In this document: piece by piece, positions 48,595 to 56,396 of the stretch | How positions within the stretch are numbered: the first letter of the stretch is position 1 | Layout of the letters: each line of letters begins with the position of its first letter | NCBI GenBank assembly: GCA_050246875.1 | Contig: JBFWVF010000002.1 | Span: 186,001 to 250,000 of the forward strand | DNA: 64,000 nucleotides | Source: SHWB01 sp050246875 | GTDB taxonomy: Bacteria; Pseudomonadota; Alphaproteobacteria; UBA6615 | Direction: 5' to 3' | Notes under the pieces: model-generated | The model's input: only the letters and a program-made list of their open reading frames with translations | Databases searched by the model: none | Told to the model about the DNA's origin: nothing | Position numbers and translations under genes: made by a program

Positions 48595-49050
48595 ATGACG
48601 CTCAACGAGGAAGTCGAGCTGCTGCGCAAGATCCCGCTCTTCGCCAAGGTCGAGCCGTCGAAGCTCAAGCTGCTCGCCTTCACCAGCGAGCGCGTCAGCT
48701 ACGAGGCCGGACAGGCGCTGTTCGCCCAGGGCGACATGGGCGACGCCGCCTACATCATCGTCGACGGCGAGGCCGACGTCGAAGTGGCGACGCCGTCGGG
48801 TCCGCTGGTCGTCGCCACGCTCGGGCGCAACGACTTCGTCGGCGAGATCGCCATCCTCTGCGACGTGCCGCGCACGGCGACGGTGCGGGCGAAGACGAAG
48901 CTGGTGACGCTGCGCATCGCCAAGGACCTGTTCTTTCGCCTCGTCACCGAGTTCCCGCAGATGGCGGTCGAGATCATGCGCGAACTGGCCTCGCGCCTCG
49001 AGCACACCACGGCCCAGTTGCGCGAGGCGCGTTCGCAAGCGCGCGCATGA
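48595..49050 (+). CDS. Stand-alone cyclic-nucleotide-binding domain protein
   Basis: A 151-residue protein made of one cNMP-binding domain. Landmarks: LLRKIPLFAKVEPSKLKLLA, EAGQALFAQGDMGDAAYIIV, FVGEIAILCDVPRTATVRAK with the phosphate-binding cassette core GEIAxxxxxPRTATV. There is no DNA-binding domain after it; a helix with LEHTTAQLREAR ends the protein. The start at 48595 has GGGGAGA at a good distance. It overlaps the methyltransferase start by 4 bp and so belongs to the ABC-like operon. Confidence 0.88.
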   Translation: MTLNEEVELLRKIPLFAKVEPSKLKLLAFTSERVSYEAGQALFAQGDMGDAAYIIVDGEADVEVATPSGPLVVATLGRNDFVGEIAILCDVPRTATVRAKTKLVTLRIAKDLFFRLVTEFPQMAVEIMRELASRLEHTTAQLREARSQARA

Positions 49051-49538
49051 GCCGCCTCGACAGCGCCATCCGCCGCCTCGAGGCGCAGCGCGCCTGCCTC
49101 GACTTCGTCTGTGGCGCCGTCGCCGCCGTCCCCGGCGTGGTCCTCGAGGCCGGGCTCGGCAACGGCCGCACCTACGATCACCTGCGCTCGCGCCTGCCGG
49201 GCCGCGAGATCTTCGTCTTCGACCGTCAGGTCGACGCGCACCCGGACTGCATTCCCGATGCCGCGCATCTCTTCCTCGGCGACCTGTTCGACCGTCTGCC
49301 CGACGCCATCGCCCGCCTCGGCCGCACGGCGGCGCTGATCCATTCCGACATCGGCACCGGCGAGCCGGAGCGCAACGCCCGAGTCGCCGCCGCGCTGGCG
49401 CCGCTCTACGCGAAACTTCTTGTCGGCGGCGGCCTGCTCGCCAGCGACCAGGCAATGCCCGCCGAGGCATGGGCAGAGATTCCCCTGCCGCCGGGCGTGC
49501 CGCCCGGCCGCTACTTCCTTTATCGGGCGAAGGGGTAG
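49047..49538 (+). CDS. Small class I SAM-dependent methyltransferase-like protein
   Basis: A 163-residue Rossmann-type protein. Motif I is VVLEAGLGNGRTYDHL, then EIFVFDRQVDAHPDC as strand 2 and ALIHSDIGTGEPERN as motif IV. The C-terminal strands are short (RYFLYRAKG), so the enzyme is minimal. The substrate is unknown. Third and last gene of the ABC-like/cNMP operon. It faces the CoA-binding gene 8 bp away. Confidence 0.8.
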   Translation: MSRLDSAIRRLEAQRACLDFVCGAVAAVPGVVLEAGLGNGRTYDHLRSRLPGREIFVFDRQVDAHPDCIPDAAHLFLGDLFDRLPDAIARLGRTAALIHSDIGTGEPERNARVAAALAPLYAKLLVGGGLLASDQAMPAEAWAEIPLPPGVPPGRYFLYRAKG

Positions 49539-49545
49539 CGGCGCT

Positions 49546-51003
49546 TCAGCGCCGCGCCTTCAGGGCCGGTGCCGTCGCGTCGTCCACCGGCGCGGCGGCA
49601 ACGCGGGCGCGCAGTGCGGGGTAGCGGGCGAGCAGCGCGGCGCAGGTGGCCATCCGCTCGCTGTCGGCGAACATCGGCACGCCGGCGTTCTCCATCGCGC
49701 GGAACCAGTCCGGCCCTGCCTCCAGCGTGCCCATCATCGAGTGCAGGAAGGGCAGACCCGCCGCACGGGTTCGCGTGGCGAGGCTGGCGAGTGCGGCGAT
49801 GACGGGACCGGCGTCGACCATGAACGGCACCACATGGATGCCGAGAATGGCGTCGAAAGCGTCGCGGCCGGCGGCGAGCGCGGCTTCCAGCGCGGCGACG
49901 AAGCGGTCCTCGCGGGCGTCCGCCAGCAGGTCGAGCGGGTTGGCGACCGCGGCCTCGGGTGGCAGGCCGACGCGCAGGGCGGCGGTCATTGCGGCAGGCA
50001 GCGGCACGAGGTCGAGGCCGCCGGCGCTGGCACGGTCGCTGGTCAGCACGCCCGGCCCGCCGGAATTCGACAGCACGAGCACGCGCCGGCCAGGCAGGCC
50101 GTCGGGATGGAACCCGAAGCCCTTGGCGGCGAGCAGCAGGTCGGCCAGGGAGCGCACGCGCAGCAGGCCGCAATCGGCGGCATAGGCCTCGATGGCCGCG
50201 TCGTCGTTGGCGGCGGCGCCGGTGTGCGCAGCCGCGGCGGCGGCGCCCGGCGCCGTGGCGCCGCCGAACAGCGCGACGACCGGCTTGGTTGCGGCGACGC
50301 GGCGGGCGATGGCGCGCAGGCGGCGCGGGTCGGCGACCGACTCGATGTAGAGCAGCACCGCGGCGATGGCGGGATCGGCGCCGAGATGCTCGAGGTGGTC
50401 CTCGATGCCGAGCTGCAGGCCGTTGCCGACCGACACCAGCGTCGAGACCGGCAGGCGCTCGGCGTTGGCCCGCGCGATGGCCTCCTCGATCAGTGCCCCG
50501 GACTGCGAGACGAAGGCGATGCCGCCGCGCGGTCCGGGGCCCGGCGGCAGGTCGCGGAAGAAGGTCGGCGCGTGCGGCCAGGCGGCATCCATGTGGATGA
50601 GGCCGGCGCAGTTGGGCCCGGCGACGGTGATGCCGGTCTCGGCGACAACGGCGCGCAGCGCGGCATCGCGCGCGCGGCCTTCCTCGCCGGCCTCGGCGAA
50701 GCCGCCCGGCAGCACGAGGACATGACGATGGCCGGCCGCGGCGGCCTCGCGCACCACCTCGACCACGGCATCGGGGCGGACGACGACGACGACGAGGTCT
50801 GCCGGCGGCGAGACCGCGCCGATGGCGGCGACGGCATCATGGCCGAAGATGCGGCCGCCGCGCGGATTGACCGGCACCACGCGGCCCCGGTAGCCGGCTC
50901 GGGCGATCATCTGCATCACCGCCCCGCCCGACGAGGTCGGCCGTTCGCCCGCGCCGACGACGGCGATCGAGCGCGGGGCGAAGAAGGGACGCAGATCGGT
51001 CAT
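49546..51003 (-). CDS. CoA-binding, NDP-forming acyl-CoA synthetase-like protein without ATP-grasp
   Basis: A 485-residue protein equal to the alpha part of ADP-forming acyl-CoA synthetases. The CoA-binding domain begins FFAPRSIAVVGAGERPTSSG; the succinyl-CoA-synthetase-like part has GGIAFVSQSGAL and VSVGNGLQLGIEDHLEHLG. The phosphohistidine is expected around AAAAHTGAAA. Full enzymes of this type have a further ATP-grasp domain of about 220 residues, which is absent, and no separate beta subunit lies nearby. It may need an unlinked partner or do something else with CoA esters. Confidence 0.82.
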   Translation of the reverse strand: MTDLRPFFAPRSIAVVGAGERPTSSGGAVMQMIARAGYRGRVVPVNPRGGRIFGHDAVAAIGAVSPPADLVVVVVRPDAVVEVVREAAAAGHRHVLVLPGGFAEAGEEGRARDAALRAVVAETGITVAGPNCAGLIHMDAAWPHAPTFFRDLPPGPGPRGGIAFVSQSGALIEEAIARANAERLPVSTLVSVGNGLQLGIEDHLEHLGADPAIAAVLLYIESVADPRRLRAIARRVAATKPVVALFGGATAPGAAAAAAHTGAAANDDAAIEAYAADCGLLRVRSLADLLLAAKGFGFHPDGLPGRRVLVLSNSGGPGVLTSDRASAGGLDLVPLPAAMTAALRVGLPPEAAVANPLDLLADAREDRFVAALEAALAAGRDAFDAILGIHVVPFMVDAGPVIAALASLATRTRAAGLPFLHSMMGTLEAGPDWFRAMENAGVPMFADSERMATCAALLARYPALRARVAAAPVDDATAPALKARR

Positions 51004-51028
51004 GTGTGGCTCCGCGTCCGGTGCGGCC

Positions 51029-51115
51029 CCTCATCCTTCGACAGGCTCAGGATGAGGATACTACTGGGCAACGTTTCCCCATCGCCTCACCCTGAGCTTG
51101 TCGAAGGGCGAGGCG
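51029..51115. repeat. Inverted pair of REP-like palindromes
   Basis: CCTCATCC-type palindrome at 51029-51057 and a closely related unit at 51084-51115 in reverse orientation, sharing the core CTTCGACAAGCTCAG (with one or two changes). They fill most of the gap between xthA and the CoA-binding gene. This core is widespread in GC-rich alphaproteobacterial intergenic regions. Confidence 0.7.
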
Positions 51116-51129
51116 ATCAGCGCGCTGCG

Positions 51130-51918
51130 TTACACATCCAGGTCCACGATAACCGGCACGTGGTCGGAAGCCTGCGGCCAGTCGCGCGCGTCGGTGTGAA
51201 TCTGAGCGGCGGCCAGCTTCGGCGCCAGCGCCGGCGTCACCCAGATGTGGTCGAGCCGGCGGCCGCGATTGGTCGCCCGCCAGTCGCGGGCGCGGTAGCT
51301 CCACCACGAATAGAGCTTCTCCGATGCCGGCACGAAATGGCGCACGCCGTCGACCCAGTCGTGCGCCGCCTGCAGCCGGCCGAGCTTCTCGACCTCGACG
51401 GGCGTATGGCTGACGACGTCGAGCAACTGCTTGTGCGACCAGACGTCGTGCTCGAGCGGCGCGACGTTGAAGTCGCCGACGACGATGCGCTTGGCCTTGG
51501 TCGTCGCCTCCGAGGCCCACCACGCCGCCTGCGAGTCGATGAAGTCGAGCTTGTGAGCAAACTTGTCGTTTACGGCCGGGTCGGGAATGTCGCCGCCAGA
51601 GGGGATGTAGAGGTTGTGCAGCTCGATGCCGCCCGGCAGCCGGGCGAAGGCGTGCCGGCAGTCGGTCTTGCCGCACCAGTCGCGCCCGCCGACGTCCTTC
51701 AGCGGCAGCTTCGACAGGATGGCGACCCCGTTATAGCCCTTCATGCCGCGCACGGCGCGGTGCGGAAACAGGTCGGCGAGCCCGTCATGCGGAAACAGCT
51801 CGTCGGGCACCTTGGTTTCCTGCAGGCACAGCACGTCCGGCCGCAGCTCTTCGGCCAGCCGCCGCACCAGCGGCAGGCGCAGCCGCACCGAGTTGATGTT
51901 CCAGGTGGCGATACGCAT
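51130..51918 (-). CDS. xthA: Exodeoxyribonuclease III
   Basis: A 262-residue AP endonuclease/3'-5' exonuclease of the EEP fold. MRIATWNINSVRLRLPLV starts it; LCLQETKVPD (metal Glu), LYIPSGGD, GDFNVAP and the closing ASDHVPVIVD are intact. It repairs abasic and oxidised DNA. It follows the FAH-family gene by 41 bp on the same strand. Confidence 0.95.
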   Translation of the reverse strand: MRIATWNINSVRLRLPLVRRLAEELRPDVLCLQETKVPDELFPHDGLADLFPHRAVRGMKGYNGVAILSKLPLKDVGGRDWCGKTDCRHAFARLPGGIELHNLYIPSGGDIPDPAVNDKFAHKLDFIDSQAAWWASEATTKAKRIVVGDFNVAPLEHDVWSHKQLLDVVSHTPVEVEKLGRLQAAHDWVDGVRHFVPASEKLYSWWSYRARDWRATNRGRRLDHIWVTPALAPKLAAAQIHTDARDWPQASDHVPVIVDLDV

Positions 51919-51959
51919 GACGCGTTACCCCGGTGGTGGCGCCTGCCGCGCGGGCGGCG

Positions 51960-52643
51960 TCAGGCGATGCGGATGTCGATGCCCGACAGGCCCTCGATCG
52001 AGCCGGTCATGCGGTCGCCCGACACCACCGGACCGACGCCCTCGGGCGTGCCGGTGTAGATCAGGTCGCCCGGCGCCAGCTCGATCAGCCCGGACAGATT
52101 CGAAATCGTCTCCGGCACGTTCCAGATCATCTTGGACAGGTCGGAGTCCTGCTTCGCCGTGCCGTTGACCTCGAGCCGGATGCGGCCCTTGCCGATGTGG
52201 CCGACCGCGGCGACGGGATGGATGGCGCCGATCGGCGCCGAACGGTCGAAGGCCTTCCCCATGTCCCACGGCCGGCCCTTGTCGCGCATCGCGCCCTGGA
52301 TGTCGCGGCGCGTGAGATCGATGCCGCAGGCATAGCCCCAGACGTGGTCGAGCGCGCGTTCCTGCGCGATGTCGCGGCCACCCTTCCCGATGGCGACGAC
52401 CAGCTCCATCTCGTAGTGGCAATTCTTCGTCTTCGCCGGGTAAGGGATGGTCGCGCCGGTGAAGACGATCGCGTCGGCCGGCTTGGTGAAATAGAACGGT
52501 GGCTCGCGCAGGTCGCTGCCCATCTCCTTGGCGTGCTCGAGATAGTTGCGGCCGACGCAGAAGATGCGGCGCACCGCGAACTGCTTGTCGGACCCCGCCA
52601 CGGGGACGGACACGACGGGCGGCGGCGGCAGGACGTACTCCAT
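51960..52643 (-). CDS. Fumarylacetoacetate hydrolase family protein
   Basis: A 227-residue FAH-fold enzyme of the fumarylpyruvate hydrolase / acylpyruvase size class. Landmarks: FCVGRNYLEHAKEMG, the metal Glu in YEMELVVAIGKGG, GYACGIDLTRRD and LIYTGTPEGVGPV. It cleaves or hydrates a beta-dicarbonyl intermediate from ring degradation. Here it closes the putative oxygenase operon, 45 bp behind the unknown partner gene, which fits a late ring-fission step. Confidence 0.9.
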   Translation of the reverse strand: MEYVLPPPPVVSVPVAGSDKQFAVRRIFCVGRNYLEHAKEMGSDLREPPFYFTKPADAIVFTGATIPYPAKTKNCHYEMELVVAIGKGGRDIAQERALDHVWGYACGIDLTRRDIQGAMRDKGRPWDMGKAFDRSAPIGAIHPVAAVGHIGKGRIRLEVNGTAKQDSDLSKMIWNVPETISNLSGLIELAPGDLIYTGTPEGVGPVVSGDRMTGSIEGLSGIDIRIA

Positions 52644-52688
52644 GGCGATCTCCGGGACGCGACGCGGACAGGACGCCCGCGCGAAGGG

Positions 52689-53372
52689 TCAGAACAGGTA
52701 GTACCGTCCGGCGACGATGCCAAGCGGCCATCGTCCGGCGGCGAACAGGCGGTATTTGGCGGCGAAGGCATGGTCGCCGGCGAGCGTGCCGCCGGCGGCC
52801 AGCAGCAGCGCGGTCTGGTAGCAGGCCTGCGCGGCGGCGCCGGCCGCAACGCGCAGTAGCGCGGCGTCGGCGACGCCGCTGCGCGCCGCCGCGACGGCGG
52901 CCGCGCCGTGGACGATCGTGCCGGCGGCATCGGTCACGCCCGTCAGCAGGTCGAGCAGCGCCGACTCGCCGCCGGCCGCGGCGACGGCCGGCGCGCGCAG
53001 CGCGGTGCGCGCGGCCTCCTCGGCGTCCCACCAGCGGCGGTCCCAGGCGGGATCGGCCGCGACGGCGGCGGCTTCGCGCCAGCCGGCGACGGTGGCGATG
53101 CCGACCGCCGCGCCGTCGAGCGTCGCAAGGCCGAGGCCGGCGAGCCAGGCCGCCGCGTCGGCCACCTCGCCATCGGTCAGCGCCTCGCCGGCCGCGGCAA
53201 ACCACGATTGCTGGGCGAGGCCGCGCGCGAAGCCGTCCAGCCGAGCGGCAGGATTGCGCCCGTCAGTGTCCGCGTTGGCGCGCGCTGCCTGGACCGGCTC
53301 CCTCGCCTCGTGGGCGGGGCAGCCGGGACCGGAGGCCGGGCGCCGCGGCAGGGCTGTAATCCGTTCGATCAC
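52689..53372 (-). CDS. Unrecognised protein coupled to the di-iron oxygenase
   Basis: A 227-residue protein I cannot assign. It is alanine-rich and largely helical (VADAAAWLAGLGLATLDGAA, AAQACYQTALLLAAGG) and ends with HAFAAKYRLFAAGRWPLGIV. No metal-ligand EXXH pair is visible. Its GTG overlaps the stop of the PaaA-like gene by 4 bp, so it is made in step with it. By analogy with PaaA/PaaC, it may be the structural, metal-free subunit (inference), although its sequence does not show clear likeness to PaaC. Confidence 0.65.
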   Translation of the reverse strand: MIERITALPRRPASGPGCPAHEAREPVQAARANADTDGRNPAARLDGFARGLAQQSWFAAAGEALTDGEVADAAAWLAGLGLATLDGAAVGIATVAGWREAAAVAADPAWDRRWWDAEEAARTALRAPAVAAAGGESALLDLLTGVTDAAGTIVHGAAAVAAARSGVADAALLRVAAGAAAQACYQTALLLAAGGTLAGDHAFAAKYRLFAAGRWPLGIVAGRYYLF

Positions 53373-54085
53373 GCCGCCTCGGCCGGCAGCGCCGGCAGGG
53401 TGAGGCCCAGCTTCGTCACCAGCTCGCGGGCGCGGGCGACGTAGTCGGCGCGCATGTCCTCGTTGGTGCGCTGCTTGATGCCCCATTTGCGGAAGATGGC
53501 GTTGTTGCGCGAGCCGGCGCCGCCGAAGAACGGCGGCAGCATCGGGAAGTAGCGATCGATGGCGTCCTGGATGGCACGCTTGCCCTCGGGCGTGGCGATC
53601 ATCTCGCGCGTGAAGTCCTCGCCGAACTGCGCGTGGAAGCGCTCCTCCGGCATGGTCATGCGGGCGAGGTTGCGCAGCGGATGGAAGGTGCAGTGCAGCA
53701 GATCCTCGACCTGCAGGATCTCGGCGAGGTCGGCGAGCAGCTTGATGACGCAGAACTCGGCCCAGCTCTGCAGCGGGAACTCGAAGATCGACAGCGGCCT
53801 CTTGTCGCCGCCCGGCACCATCTCGTCGGCCGGCACCCCGATCTTCTCGCCCAGCTCGCGGAAGCGGACGTGGTGGCCGTACTCCTCCATCGCCACGCGG
53901 CAGGTCAGCCACTTGGCGTAGGGCGTCGGCGCCAGCGCGATGGCCGGCTCGTCGAACACCTGCGCGCCGTACAGCTCGTTGATCGCGTGGCTGCGGACGA
54001 TCTTGCGGATCGCCGTGCGGTACTCCTCGGGCTGCACGTCGAACTCCTCGACGGTCCGCACCACGGGAATCGTCACGTCGCTCAT
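53369..54085 (-). CDS. PaaA-like di-iron oxygenase subunit
   Basis: A 238-residue ferritin-like protein of the phenylacetic-acid-catabolism type. Two EXXH pairs are visible, EEYGHH and EERFH, with additional acidic helices (INELYGAQVFDEPA, WAEFCVIKLLADLAEILQVE), which gives a full di-iron site. PaaA itself is about 310 residues and PaaC about 250. It would insert oxygen into a substrate, possibly a CoA thioester, as in PaaA and BoxB. The reductase encoded two genes upstream can supply electrons. Confidence 0.82.
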   Translation of the reverse strand: MSDVTIPVVRTVEEFDVQPEEYRTAIRKIVRSHAINELYGAQVFDEPAIALAPTPYAKWLTCRVAMEEYGHHVRFRELGEKIGVPADEMVPGGDKRPLSIFEFPLQSWAEFCVIKLLADLAEILQVEDLLHCTFHPLRNLARMTMPEERFHAQFGEDFTREMIATPEGKRAIQDAIDRYFPMLPPFFGGAGSRNNAIFRKWGIKQRTNEDMRADYVARARELVTKLGLTLPALPAEAA

Positions 54086-54110
54086 GGCACGCTCCTCGCT
54101 CGCGCCCGCC

Positions 54111-55049
54111 TCACAGCACGGGCTCGGTGTTGAAGGCTTCGAGGTCGGTCTCCAGCGGCACGAAGCCGGGTTCCAGCGCGCGCCGCACGGCATCCCAGCC
54201 GGCATCGGCGTGGACGGCCTGCCGCGCCGGGCGCGGCTGCGAGAACAGGAATACCTCGCGGCCGCGCACGCCAAACACCTGTCCGGTCACGTCGCCGGCA
54301 TCGGGGCCGGCGAGCCAGCCGACGAGGTTGCCGACATGCTCGGCGCCGATCTTCAGGGCGCGTTCCTTGTAGGCGGACTGCGCCTCGTTGGCCGGCTTGA
54401 TGGTGTCGGTGACGCGCGTGTGCGCGAAGGGCGCGACGGCATTGGCGGTGACCTGCGAGCGCGCCATATCGAGCGCCGCCACCCGCGTCAGGCCGACGAG
54501 GCCGGCTTTGGACGCGGCGTAGGCGGACTGCCCGTAGTTGCCGTAGAGGCCGGCGGTCGAAACGATGGTGACGATGCGGCCCCAGCGGTAGCCCTCGCCG
54601 CCGCCGCGCCCGGCCTTGCCGTTGTCGCGCAGCACCGGCGTCGCCGCCGCCAGCAGGTAGAAGGCGGCCGACAGGTTGTTGGCGATCACCGCGTCCCAGT
54701 CATAGGGGTCGGCGCGGAAGACGAAGGCGTCACGCAGGATCGCGGCGTTGCTGACGACGATGTCGAGACCGCCGAAGCTGTCGACCGCCGTGTCGACCAG
54801 TGCCTTCGCCGCCGACGGACTGGCGACCGACTCGGTAAAGGCCGCCGCCCGCGCGCCCAGCTCGTCCGCCAGTCCGGCCGCCACGCCGGGATCGGCGCCG
54901 TCGCCGCCGATCGAGGTGCCGCTGTCGGCGATCACCACCGATGCGCCGCGCGCGTGCAGGCCGCGCGCGATCGCCGCGCCGACGCCCCTTCCCCCGCCGG
55001 TGACGACGGCCACCCGCCCGGCGAGATCGCCGGTCGCATTCTCGTTCAT
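54111..55049 (-). CDS. SDR family oxidoreductase
   Basis: A 312-residue short-chain dehydrogenase. Cofactor motif VAVVTGGGRGVGAAIARG, NNLSAAFYL, the catalytic Ser in VSTAGLYG and Tyr/Lys in YAASKAG are intact. After residue 250 a tail of about 55 residues begins VFGVRGREVFLFSQPRPARQ and resembles those of SDRs that act on CoA esters (from memory). The start overlaps the reductase stop by 4 bp. It probably oxidises a hydroxyl made by the oxygenase. Confidence 0.88.
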   Translation of the reverse strand: MNENATGDLAGRVAVVTGGGRGVGAAIARGLHARGASVVIADSGTSIGGDGADPGVAAGLADELGARAAAFTESVASPSAAKALVDTAVDSFGGLDIVVSNAAILRDAFVFRADPYDWDAVIANNLSAAFYLLAAATPVLRDNGKAGRGGGEGYRWGRIVTIVSTAGLYGNYGQSAYAASKAGLVGLTRVAALDMARSQVTANAVAPFAHTRVTDTIKPANEAQSAYKERALKIGAEHVGNLVGWLAGPDAGDVTGQVFGVRGREVFLFSQPRPARQAVHADAGWDAVRRALEPGFVPLETDLEAFNTEPVL

Positions 55050-56107
55050 GATGCCCCCTCCCCCAGCGCCGCGACGAGCGCGGCCGCGCCATTTAGGCTG
55101 GCGCGTTCGGCTTCGGTATAGAAGGCATCGGCGAAAATGTCGTGTCTGGAAAGTCCACGCTCGATGAGCATGGCGGTCGCCGCCTCGACCATCACGGGCG
55201 GTCCGGCGAGGTAGGCGTGGGTACCGTCGAGGTCGCCGAGGCGGCTTTCGGCATGGGCGTGGACGAAGCCGGCCGGGCGCGTGCTGCCGGCGTCGGGCTC
55301 CGACAGCACGATCTCGTAGGTGAAATTGTCGTGCGCGGCAGCCAGCGCGGCCAGCGCCGCCTCGCCATAGACGTCGCGCTCGGCCCGCGCGCCGAAGAAC
55401 AGCCGCATCGGCTGCGCCATGCCGGCCGCCAGCGCCGATCGCAGGATGGACAGCACGGGGGCGAGGCCCGAGCCGCCGGCGATGGCGATGATCGGGCCGG
55501 TGTGGCGCGCGCGCAGGTGGGCGATGCCGAATGGCCCCTCGACCGTCACGGCCTCGCCGACGGCGAGCGAGCGGGCGACGTAGGCGCTGGTGGCGCCGCC
55601 CGGCATGTGGCGGATGTGGAATTCGAGCATGGCCTCGTCGGGCCGGTTGGCCATCGAGTAGTCGCGCGGCTTCTGGCCGGCGAAGGTGACGGAGGCATAC
55701 TGGCCGGCGGTGAAGTCGAACGGCCCGCCGCCCTCGACGGCGAGGCGGACGATGCGCGTGTCGTGCGTCGCCTGCTCGATGGCGACGACGCGGCAGGCCA
55801 GCGTGCGGCGCGGGTGCACGGCGGCGTCCTCGCTGTCCTGCCAGGACAGCTCGGCGTCGCTCCACGGCACTGCCCGGCAGGCGAGGATCAGGCCCTGCGC
55901 CCGCTCGGCCTCGGTCAGGGCATAGTCGGAATAGGGCGACAGCTCGACCTCGCCGTCATGCAGGGTCGACTTGCAGGCGCCGCAATTGCCCGACTGGCAG
56001 CCATGCGGGTAGTCGATCCCCTGCCGCAACGCCGCGACGAGGATTGTCTCGCCGGCCTCGACATCGATCGTCGTCGCGGCCGGCCGTATGGCGACGCGAA
56101 AGCCCAT
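55046..56107 (-). CDS. 2Fe-2S ferredoxin / FAD / NAD(P) reductase, PaaE-like
   Basis: A 353-residue three-domain electron-transfer protein. The N-terminal plant-type ferredoxin has HGCQSGNCGACKSTL and the fourth Cys in ILACRAVP. The FAD domain shows RDYSMANRP, and the NAD(P) domain GPIIAIAGGSGLAPVLS and AGPPVMVEAA. It is the first gene of the run and would pass electrons from NAD(P)H to the di-iron protein. The order ferredoxin-FAD-NAD places the ferredoxin in front, unlike PaaE, where it is at the end; this is the arrangement in phenol- and methane-monooxygenase-type reductases. Confidence 0.9.
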   Translation of the reverse strand: MGFRVAIRPAATTIDVEAGETILVAALRQGIDYPHGCQSGNCGACKSTLHDGEVELSPYSDYALTEAERAQGLILACRAVPWSDAELSWQDSEDAAVHPRRTLACRVVAIEQATHDTRIVRLAVEGGGPFDFTAGQYASVTFAGQKPRDYSMANRPDEAMLEFHIRHMPGGATSAYVARSLAVGEAVTVEGPFGIAHLRARHTGPIIAIAGGSGLAPVLSILRSALAAGMAQPMRLFFGARAERDVYGEAALAALAAAHDNFTYEIVLSEPDAGSTRPAGFVHAHAESRLGDLDGTHAYLAGPPVMVEAATAMLIERGLSRHDIFADAFYTEAERASLNGAAALVAALGEGAS

Positions 56108-56196
56108 GGTTCGGCCCTGCCCGGATTTCGGCCACCCTATCGCAAACTAGTTCGTGTTGCCAATTATTATAGCAACAAAGCGCCTGTTGGCCGGCC

Positions 56197-56235
56197 AAAA
56201 AAGACGCCCCGGCCAGGGGGGGCGGCCGGGGCGTC
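56197..56235 (-). terminator. Strong terminator of the C26 amidotransferase gene
   Basis: A perfect 12-bp stem (56203-56214 with 56224-56235, loop of nine) followed on the minus strand by TTTTTT (56197-56202). Confidence 0.9.
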
Positions 56236-56396
56236 CGATTTGCTCCGCGGAGCGTTCGGCGGCATCGCGTTTGCCGCCGTCCGGCCGCTGCGGCGACCGG
56301 ATCTGGAGTCAGGAGGTAGGGTGGCCAGTGGCCTTCGCCAAGGGGGGCTGTGGCAGATTCGCCACAAGCGGTGGAAAACCGTCGGCCTCTCGGGTC

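Noticed and set aside
49546..51003. Frameshift or truncation of an ATP-grasp domain after the CoA-binding gene
   Set aside because: Only 8 bp separate its stop from the convergent methyltransferase gene, and no ATP-grasp sequence was seen in any frame there; a shortened protein is the simpler reading.
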